Of a stretch of DNA of 20,000 nt, positions 1 to 9,900 are shown in pieces. The DNA is from Actinidia chinensis. Taxonomy: Eukaryota > Streptophyta > Magnoliopsida > Ericales > Actinidiaceae. Numbering within the stretch: position 1 is the stretch's first letter; each line of letters begins with the position of its first letter. The DNA is taken from NCBI GenBank assembly GCA_009663005.1, contig CM018915.1:1-20000 (forward strand). Reading direction: 5' to 3'. A program made the position numbers and the translations under genes. Under the pieces are notes generated by a model. That model did not search any database, had not been told where the DNA came from, and worked only from the letters and a program-made list of their open reading frames with translations.

Positions 1-612
1 GAAACCCGAAACCCGAAACTCCAAAACCCTAAACCCAAAACTAAAAAACCTAAACCTAAAATCCTAAACCCAAGACCCTAAATCCTAAACCCTAAACCCT
101 AAATCCCAAAACCCTAAGCCCTAAATCCTAAATCCTAAACACTAATCCCCAAACCCTAAACCTTAATCCCTAGGCCCTAACCCCTAAACACTAAACCTAA
201 AACCATAAACCATAAACCCTTAAACCCCTAGCCTCTAGCCCTAAACCTTAAACCCTGAAAATTGAAACCCGATTCCCAAACTCGAAACTCGAAACCCGAA
301 ACCCGAAACTCGAAACCTGAAACCCGAAACCCTGAATCCTAAATCCTTAAACCCTGAAACCTGAAACTCGAAAACGTAAACCTTAATCCCAAACCCCAAA
401 CCCAAACCCGAAAACCTAAACCCAAAACCCCTAAACCCCTAAAACCTTAAACCTTAACTCCTAAATTCGAACCCCGAAACCCTAACCTCGAACCCCGAAA
501 CTGGAACCCCCAAACCCCAAACCTGAAAACCAAAACCCAAAACCCAAACCCAAATCCTAAGACCAAAAACCTACAACCATAGACCCAAAAACCCTAAACT
601 CCTAAAATGTAA
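1..612. repeat. Degenerate telomere-like CCCTAAA array
   Basis: The block consists almost entirely of 6-8 bp units related to CCCTAAA, with many variants such as CCCGAAA, CCTGAAA, CCTTAAA and CCCCAAA. The C-rich strand reads 5' to 3' from the left, the orientation expected at the left end of a chromosome arm. The units are too diverged for active telomere, so this is either subtelomeric or interstitial telomere-like DNA; the window edge prevents deciding. It stops about 450 bp before the ALKBH6 start codon. Short AAACCCTAA strings also match the plant telo-box promoter motif, but here they are simply part of the array. Confidence 0.9.
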
Positions 613-1058
613 ACCCTCAACCAACAATTGTTTCTTGACCAATTCACAAAAATTGATGATTAAATCTTCCATGTATAAGCCAAATTCTATGCACCTGGTC
701 ATTTACTATGTAGAACAAAAAACACACATGCAAAATACTATCACGCCACGGGAATTTCCTTGATAGGTTCTCAGTAAAATAGAATGATAACTTTTATTAA
801 ATAATTAAATTAAATACTAATTTCCATGTAAAAAAGTTGGGTTCTAGTGTGATGGCTTAGCAGTTTCTTTTAAAAGTGTTAATTAAATATTCAGTCCCCA
901 TACTTCAAGGGGGGACAAATCTTGAATGGGGCTGATTGTCAAGTTTCAAACCGTGAGGTGACAAAGTACAAAATGGCTTTAGTTCAGAGGTTTACTGTAA
1001 TTTCTCCTTTATACTTTTTTTATTCTTCCTTAGTTCGAGTCCTGTCACAGGCCAGGGA
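613..1058 (+). promoter_or_regulatory. Upstream region / probable 5'UTR of ALKBH6
   Basis: This AT-rich stretch lies between the telomere-like array and the ALKBH6 start codon and has no ORF of note. A weak TATA-like CTTTATAC is present near 1007, about 50 bp before the ATG, which is too close to be a confident core promoter. Positions 973-1050 contain a weak A-box-like string followed by a near-consensus Pol III B box (GTTCGAGTCC, 1033-1042), suggesting a SINE relic touching the gene's leader. No other regulatory element can be supported. Confidence 0.35.
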
Positions 1059-1487
1059 ATGGAAAGAAGAGGGAATTTGAGCAAGTGGGTGATTGGATCT
1101 GTGCCCACTTTGTTTTACATTCCCGATTTCATCACCAATGCCGAACAACAGCAGCTCCTCAATAACGTGCTCTTCAAACGTTTATATATAGTCCCTTTTC
1201 GATTCCGATTGTTTAATTAATTCGTGATTGACTCTAGGGTTTAAGCTAATTCTTGTTCGTTTGCTTTTGGTCTTGGTCTTGTAGATTTACCAAGCTCCTG
1301 TATCCAAGTGGAAGTCTTTGAAGAATAGGAGACTACAAAACTGGGGTATGTTACGTTACCAATGCATTGTTTTTTTTTTTAAAGAGTATGTATTTTGGCA
1401 TTAATGAATTCGTTTGTTTTGTTTTGTTTGGATGTGTGGTCCTGTCAGGGGGTGTTGTCCATGAAAAGGGTCTTCTTGCTCAAGATT
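1059..1487 (+). CDS. ALKBH6: ALKBH6 exons 1-3 (5' part)
   Basis: Exon 1 (1059-1166) encodes residues 1-36 in phase 0. Exon 2 (1285-1345) encodes 37-56 plus one base. Exon 3 (1449-1487) completes the tryptophan-glycine-glycine segment and ends one base into codon 70 at a strong T|GTAAGT donor. Intron 1 is 118 bp and intron 2 is 103 bp. This part carries the N-terminal substrate-recognition region but none of the metal ligands, so it would be inactive without the distal exons. Confidence 0.9.
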
Positions 1488-4400
1488 GTAAGTGCTATAT
1501 AGCAAAGAACGTTGCCCTAACTTATATTCTGAAAATTTTACTGTGAGATGAATTCGAAAAAGACCATCTCCCTCCCTCCCTTCCTCTTACTTTTGATTAT
1601 TTCATTACTTTCCAAAACACAGGCATTTGGGATATCAGTAAATGGACTACAAAATTAGTTATGTACGTGGTTTCCTTTCTTTGGACAGTGATATACCTCA
1701 TTTCTCATTTTGGTTTTTTAGTTGGAACTCTAGAACTTCTGATATACCCAGCCCTAAAATGGATCTTAATATTGGGTTGGTGACAAAATAGTTAAAACGA
1801 TGAGACACAAGTGGTAGATGTTCTTGGAATATAAATGATATAAGATTCATTTTGCAGCTTTTAAAGGTGGTTTTTGCTTAATTTGGGGAACCTGGTTGAA
1901 TTGCAGAAATATGGAAAGTAATTGTAGTGGAAAGGCATTTAACTATTATGCGTAGTTAAAGCTAAAGATTCCATGTTGAATGCTTTCTAGCTTCAGAAGA
2001 TATATATTTATCATAACTATATGAATGGGGAAAAACTTTTTATAGTATTTACTCTAGGACTTTAAGCCAACTATTGCCAACCATATATTTGCTAATCTAG
2101 GTTAGAAGCCAAATAATTGGGGGAACCTTTACCTGTACATATATCCAGTAGCTTGAAAGTTGCCATCTTAGAACAGTGGAAAATACCTAGGTGGTAAGTC
2201 ACTGCAGTGGTGAAAAACTGCAAGATTGACAATCTTACCACCACTACTTCTGGTATTCTTTGTTGGTGAAAAGAACTTCTCCAGGAAGTATGGACACTTC
2301 CAATTAGTCGTTGTATCTGTGTCGGACACCGACACTCCTTTGACACGCGTGGGACACGTGTTGAACACGCCACATGGCGTGTCCTATATTTTTATTATTT
2401 TTTTAAACGCAGGACTAGCGTGGCCCTTGGCTAGAACACTCTTATCCTACAACTAGGACACACGTGTCCCTTCTGGGGACCCAAAAAATTACAAAAGAGA
2501 TTTTTTTTCCTAATATCTCTCAGCCCTAATATGCATCCAGTTACACCATATAGTGACAGAGAACGACCAAGATCAATTGAAGCACCAGTAATCCTAGCGA
2601 CCATCTTCGGTGTGCTCATATAGGTAACAAATAAAAATAAAAATATAGTAACAAATAAAAATATATATAAATAAAAAATATAGGTAACAAATAAAAATAA
2701 ATATATATATTTTTTGTTGTATAGATAACAAATAAAAATATATCTAAAAATATTTTATTTGTTGTACCCCCACTATGTCTGTGTCCTTATTTTTTTGAAA
2801 TTGCCGGATTCCGTGTCCATTTGCGTATCCGTGTATGTGTCTATGCTTCTTATGAACTTCTTTTTCTACATGTGGCACAAGCTACACTTATTGTGACTTC
2901 GTACTCTATCATATTTGGTTATATAGTCAATACGTATGACAACAATTCCCTTGAGGATTCCAACTCCAATGGGTTAGTTTGAGAGATCTAGTGAACTGCT
3001 CCACTTTAACATCTCAATATTGTGATGAAATCAATCAAAAGATCGGTGTTATCTTGCTCCATGCTTCACAAAATTTAATATCCGTGTGTGGCCTAATGGC
3101 ATTCTTGAGCACTTTGCTGGTTCACCGCGCATGTAGTCTTTCCTTCAACTGATATTATGTGATCTATATTCTTTTACTCTATGATAATGCTTCACCACGT
3201 TAACAATCACGATTTTAGTACTAAAAATTGGAGAATCCACTTAGAAGTTGTAAAATGTTGATGAAAATTGTGTTGTCTTATAGATAATCATATTTAGTAG
3301 CAGAAAAAATACTTACATATCTGATACCACTTTTTGAAACACCAACATACTCTCACAGTAGATAAATTTTAATCTACATGGTTTAGTTTACAGAAAATTT
3401 GTTTGGTTGAAGATTTTCAAAACTTGGTTTGGGGAATTTTAAAAAATGAACACATTTTTTAGAAAATATTAAAAAAATGTTTCAAATTCTCAAAAATCAT
3501 TTTCTCTAAAAATTGAATAATACATGAAAACAATGAATGTTTTTGTCCTCAAAACCAATTTCTGAAAAACGATTCTGCAAAATTGATTCTGAAAACTGAA
3601 CCAGAAAGTTTCTTATTCGGGTTTTAATTCTTTAGACTCTTTAATGTTCTCTTGATCGCAATTGTGGGTGTTTTTTTTTGGAAAAGGTAAATTTCCCAAA
3701 ATGGTGGATGTGCTGGGACATTTGACAAGTAATCAAAGCCTTGATGAGTGAAACATCTTGTCATAACCTTGAAACTGCTACTCCCATTGATAAAGAGGAA
3801 GAAATACAAGAAAAGAGCATGTTAGATGCTATTCATAATGTATGATTAGGACTCGCAAGAAATTGGTGTTGTACTGGGTTTAGTAGTTCGAGTATTACTG
3901 GAGATTCTATAAGCAACTTCCAATCTACGTAATGTGTCACATGTTAGTGACTTTACTAACTGGACAGGATTTGTAGGAAATCACAATGCATATAGCTTAT
4001 GTTGAATTTTAAGAATGAACAGCTACATGAGTTTTGCATCGTATCTCTTTATTTCTTAACTGGCTTCTTTCTAATCTTGTTGTGAAGAACTTTAGTTACA
4101 CTATAAATGTAATTCGTTTTCATGACTTGTTATTATACTTTTCCTTAACCAGCATTTTCAATTAATGTTGCCCTTTAGTAATGCATTCATATGGAAATTC
4201 TTAGAAGTTTTAATTTTAGAATTTTCTTCAAAGTCTGATGCAAGTCCATCCAATTTATCTTGAATCTTGCTTTGGCTTGTGTTTAAGCATGGGGTGTATT
4301 AGTTTTATGTAACCTTTCCATCAACTTTCTCCTTTATCTAGCTCCATCTAAATCATTGAATGATAGTTGGGCTTCTCAAGTACAATTTTAAAGCTTTGTT

Positions 4401-6326
4401 GGAAAATAGCTTAACATCTATAATGTAGAAGCTCGTAGCATGTGGGATGGGTGGAGGAGACATTTGATGGCAGAACTAAGATACACCATGTGGATTTCCA
4501 ATCATATCCCAGCATGTCCGAGGTGTGTCTTCTTTGACAGTTGTCGAACACTGGTATGACAACTAAGTGTTGGTGCTTCATAGGGTCTGACTAATGGACC
4601 GAGCCTCCCATTGGTGTTGATGATCATGGAAACTATTCAATTTGCTTTGATTGAACCATGAAGAGTGCATCTGCACTGGAGTTGGAAGGTTACATTTTCA
4701 GTTGTTAGGGTGTTATGGTAATGTTACAGATTATTGGTGGTGGTGTAATTCTTAGAGGGGGTAATTTACTAATTTTGTTTTTTTGGTATTAGATTAAGTA
4801 GGCATTTGGTTAGGAGATTTCTTTAGTTTATAAACTCTAAAGCTACTTCAAGGACCCCACAAATAGCTAAGTTTTGTTGACAATCTCTGGTTGAGCGGAG
4901 AGTGCGATGCTCTACATATAATTGCTTTTGAAATACGTTTAGACAAGTTGATTAATATAAATTCCATTGAAATTTTGCTTTCTTTTGTTGATATGATTCA
5001 GAGTTTGTATTTTCTGAGTTTGAATCCATGCTTGGTATAGTTATTTAACTGGCTATACTTCTACATGAAGTCTGTAAATACTTCTTACACTGCCACATCT
5101 TGTGGACATGTAGATGGTGACCACGTGGAAGCAATGAGGTTTGGTATTGGGGTCAAAATCCATTTTATCCTCATGTAGTTTATTCCTCGTGCACTTTACC
5201 TCCCTAATGTTTAGAAATATGCAAACAACTTATTGTTGTTTTGGACTAAAGTGCTCTTTTAACTCTGTTAATGAAGATGAGATATGACCATAGTACCCTA
5301 TTAATTTTTCTCCTTTTTTCCTTCTCTTCTACCTCCTATTCATATACATGAACATGAACATTTGAATATATGAGTCAAATCCCTAACTAATTACCTATTA
5401 ATTTAATTAAACATTTAAGCCACATATACGAAGTAAAATCTTCCTAATGTTTCGAACTAATTTATAACTTTCTAACCTAATTTACTAATATAAGTTATAA
5501 ATATGTAACATATACAATATAGATACGCATATAGGTGTTGTGTACCTATACACATATTTATAACTTTTATTCATAATATTCTACAACTAATTGATGAATT
5601 GCAAGTTAAGAGGTGAGGTTAAGGATGGGTTTAATCTAAGTGAAGCATGGAAGTGTGACTTGGAGGTGCTTTATTTGGCCACAAAATGGGGGCTCAGAGC
5701 GGTCAAGGCCAGCCATGTGTGATGGCTATCAGGGACGAGGTATTTATTTAATTATATGTGACTTTTATGCGTTTTATTTTTATAGAAGACCTTGGTAGAG
5801 ACTTGTTTATTTAAATAATGGCAAGAGAGAAGTTGGTTTAGTGGTTTGATTTATTGACTCCAAGGAAGGAGTCCTAAGTTTGACTCCCACATTCCCACTG
5901 CAACTACTTTTTTTAAGAAAAGTTGCCAAATATTCATTGAGAATCAAGCATATTTTTTTTTTACTACTGCATCCAATGTTAACTTCGGTCTACCCCTCTC
6001 TCTAGTGTTGTCATTACCAATAATCATCTTACTTCTCCTTACTACGACATATGATGGGCCTACGACATATGTGTCTGAATCACATAAGTCTATTTTCTCT
6101 TAGCTTATCCCCACTTGGTGCAACCATTACCATGTCACTAATGTTAACATTTCTAATTCTATCATTCCCAGTCTTACCACATATTCATCTCAATATTTTC
6201 ATCTTAGATAAACTCATTTCTTTGTTGGTATTTGATATTTAGTCATTTATTGTTATTTTTAGTAAATATTAATTCTCTAAGTAAATAAATAAAACGCCTA
6301 GGTCCCGCCTAGGCGCTAGGTCCCTT

Positions 6327-6361
<35 letters not shown>

Positions 6362-6929
6362 TTGATCCTATGACATTTAAAACCATCATTTACTTTTCAT
6401 TTTTGGATAGAAAAATCCCTTTGCTATTTGTAAGTAATTATAAAGTGAAATTCCCTAGAAAACCCTATTTTCACATTATCTATGCCAATTCGGGAAATCC
6501 CGATACATCCCAAAGAAAGAAGGTAAGCGTTGGGGTAAAATATGGGTTAGTTCAAGTTGTAACCCAACAACTTAAAAATAAAAATAAAGAAAAAGAAAAG
6601 AAGACAAAAAAAGAAAATTAAAGAAAAGAGAAACCTAAGTTGTACTGGACAGTTAAATTTAAAAGATACATACTTAGAGTGAAAATCTTTACATAGATAT
6701 CTCGCATGCCCAACTTGCAAACAATAAGGTGAAAATCCTAACTAGTAATCCCTTTGGTAAACACTTCAGCTAATTGCTCCTCAGATCTCACGAAAGCCAT
6801 ACAAATCAAACTCTTGATCGGATTCTCCTTGATCAAATGTTTGCTAACGTTAGATATAGAGTAGTGGGTGTAGTTAGTAATAAGAGTATGTAGTGAGTAT
6901 TAAGAGAAGTGGAGTGTATAATCTCTACC

Positions 6930-6964
<35 letters not shown>

Positions 6965-9900
6965 TTGTGTATTTAGGTTAATTAACATCCTATACACTTT
7001 AATCACATGGTATCAGAGCCAATGGTACCAAAACCCTAACCCTAATACATCATATACCTTAACCCATCACCATTCAACCTCCAACGGCCTTGTCTGAACC
7101 CATTCTGACCACTGGCGACCTCACCTGAGACCATAAAGCCTTGTCGTAAGCTCGCTTGAGACCATGTAGCCTTGTCGGAGGCTCGTTGACAACTTCACAG
7201 CCTTGTCGGAAGGTTGCCTAAGCCTCTACAATCTCGTCAGCGGCTCGCCAACCTCTGTTAGGTCCCATCGAGTCTCAATCTGGACAGAGATTGCTTCGCC
7301 AGAGTTCGTCTAGCCTTGTCAGTAACATGCTCGTCGGATCTTCTTCAGCCCAGTTGGACCTACTAGAGTCCTAATCTGCTGTCTATAGAACTTCTATGTG
7401 GTTTGTTGGAGCCTTTTTTTATTAGTTTCAGCCCTTGTTTCTGCCTACTGAAGTTTCTCCTAGTGTTATCAGCTCTTATTTGGTTTGTTTTAGCCACATT
7501 GGGTTCGATTGTCATGTTTTGTTGTTGTTGCTTTCCTGTTGTGATAGCCTTGTGCTCCGTGTTCGTCTCCAGCCTTGTTGTTTGAGTGTTTTCAGAGAAC
7601 CAGCTCCGATGCTTGATTGTTTCTCGTTGCCCAATCACTTGGTATGATTTAGTTTATTGTTGATTTTGTTCAATTGGTTAATTAGTTGTTGTCGCTAGTT
7701 ATTTGTTATTTGTTATTTGTTCGTTGTCGCACTCTCTTGCTATTAATTATTGGTTATTGGATACTTTGTTTGGTTGCCTCTTGTTTCGTTGCTACCGAGA
7801 CGAAATCTGCAAATGTGATCGCTAGTTCTAGTACTATTGGTGTTGTTAGTTCTGGGGCTGGTTCCGCTATTGGTTCTATTTTTTATTCTACTTGGGGCCG
7901 GAGTTTATATCTATTACAACTATTCAGCTCAATAGGTGTAATTATGCCTCATGAGCCAAATCTATTAAGGTTTATATGATGGCTAAGGGGGGCTGGATAC
8001 GTATTTGACTAATGTTTCTCCTGATCATAAGGATCCCTCGTATGTTACTTGAAAAGTCGAGGATGCTCGGATTCTTCTTCGTACGCGGCATAGTATGTAG
8101 CCTCAAATTAGTAGCAGTTTGGTATACTTAATGTCAACCAAACAGGTTTCGGATTAGGCTAAGGAGATTCTTTTTGGTGTTGGTAATTTTCGGTGTCACT
8201 TTATCTGTGCTGATGTTACCTTTAATGAGACTTTGCCCTACTTTCCTTTTTCTTCTTTCTTTCCGGACCCTAGTCACTATCTCCCTACCCGTGTTCCGTC
8301 GGAGGTGTCTGGTCCATCGGAGATGACGTTGCAAGTCTATGTCCGCCGAAAGTAATTGACCGTTCCTCAGTTGCCTCCTTCCAGCGTCTTCTGCTCAGTC
8401 TGGTAGATCCTCTACCCCCCTGTTGTTTCTGCCCCAGGCAATCCTAATTCGCTTCCTATTGCACTTTGTAAGGGTAAGCAGTCATATACATCCTATCCTA
8501 TTACTCAGTTTGTTTCTTGTGATAATCTGACTCCTTCGTGTATTTACTATATATGTCACGCTACCTCTATTCATAAGTCTGTATTAGAAGCACTGTCTTT
8601 TCCATACTGGAGGCAAGTTATGGTTAATAAGATAACAATCTTGCATGATAATGGTACATGGGAGTTGGTTTCTCTTCCGCCATGACAGTCCCTTATTGGT
8701 TGGCATTTGGTGTTTACAATATATCTTCTGAATGGTACTATTGAGCGCTATAAGGTTTGTCTTATTGCTAAGGGGTATAGTCAAACATACGATGTTGATT
8801 ATGCCAAGACCTTCTCCCTCGGTGCTAAGATTGGGTCCTTGCGTATCCTTATTTCCCTTGTCGCCAATCTTGGGTGGCATTTATTTTAGTTAGATGTAAA
8901 GAATGCCTTTTTTCACGGTGATCTAGATGAGGAAGTGTACTCTGGGGGAGAAGAGTCAGGTTTGTCGTTTTCGTAAGGCTCTTCACGACCTTAAGCAATC
9001 TCTGAGGGTCTGGTTCGGGAAGTTTAGGATGCAGTTTAGCGATTTGGTATGCATCGATGTCAATCTGATCATGCAGTTTACTGATTGTGTATGTTGATGA
9101 TTTCATTATCACTAGGGATGACACTCAGGGTAGTGAGGAGTTGAAGGCTTTTCTCCAGGGACATTTGCACACCAAAAATTTAGGTCAGTTTTAATATTTC
9201 TTAGATGTTGAAGTTGCCCCATCGAAGGAGGAGATTAGCCTATCCCAACGGATGTATGTGATAGACATTCTAGAGGACATTGGCTTGATTGGGGCCAAGC
9301 CAATAGAGACACCTATGGATCCTAATGCGAGTTTGAGTGTGGATCAAGGTGAGTTATTGTCAAGTCCAAACAGTTACCGTAGATTGGTGGGGAAGTTTAA
9401 CTACCTCACAATCACGCGACTAGATATTGCATTTGTTGTGAGAGTGGTCAGACAGTTTATGTCAACTCCTCGCTCAACTCACAAGGAGACAACTTTGAGG
9501 ATTGTGAGGTACCTCAAGGCACATCCAAGTCGTGGTTTGTTCTATGGGGTACGTGGTCATCTACATGTTAAGCCATTCACTTATGCTATTTGGGCAGAAT
9601 CTCCATTAGATAGGAGGTTCACTACTGGGTACTGTACTTTTCTATGTAGTAATCTTATCACCTAGAAAAGTAAGAAGCAGACAGTAATTATGAGATCTAG
9701 TGTGGAGGCCGAGTATCGAGCGATGGCTCATACGTCTTATGAGCTTCTGTGGTTAAAGCACTTTTTTGAGGAGTTGATGTTTGAGGTTCCGTTACTTAAT
9801 CAGGCTGCCGTTCACATTGCATCGAATCATGCGTTTCATTAGAGAACCAAACACATTGAGGTTGATTGTCATATTATTCGCAAGAGAGTTGAAAAGGGCG

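Noticed and set aside
5824..5925. tRNA gene
   Set aside because: A/B-box-like strings are present but no cloverleaf, anticodon stem or mature ends can be folded, so SINE relic is the better call.
6051..6242. 63-residue plus-strand ORF
   Set aside because: The minus strand carries the clear LINE C-terminal signature; this is its shadow.
7029..7045. Short AACCCTAACCCTAA run
   Set aside because: Only two telomere-like units inside the copia leader; too short to call an interstitial telomere.
7363..7647. Overlapping ORFs of 60-91 residues on both strands
   Set aside because: They lie in the copia leader, show no domain, and conflict with each other.
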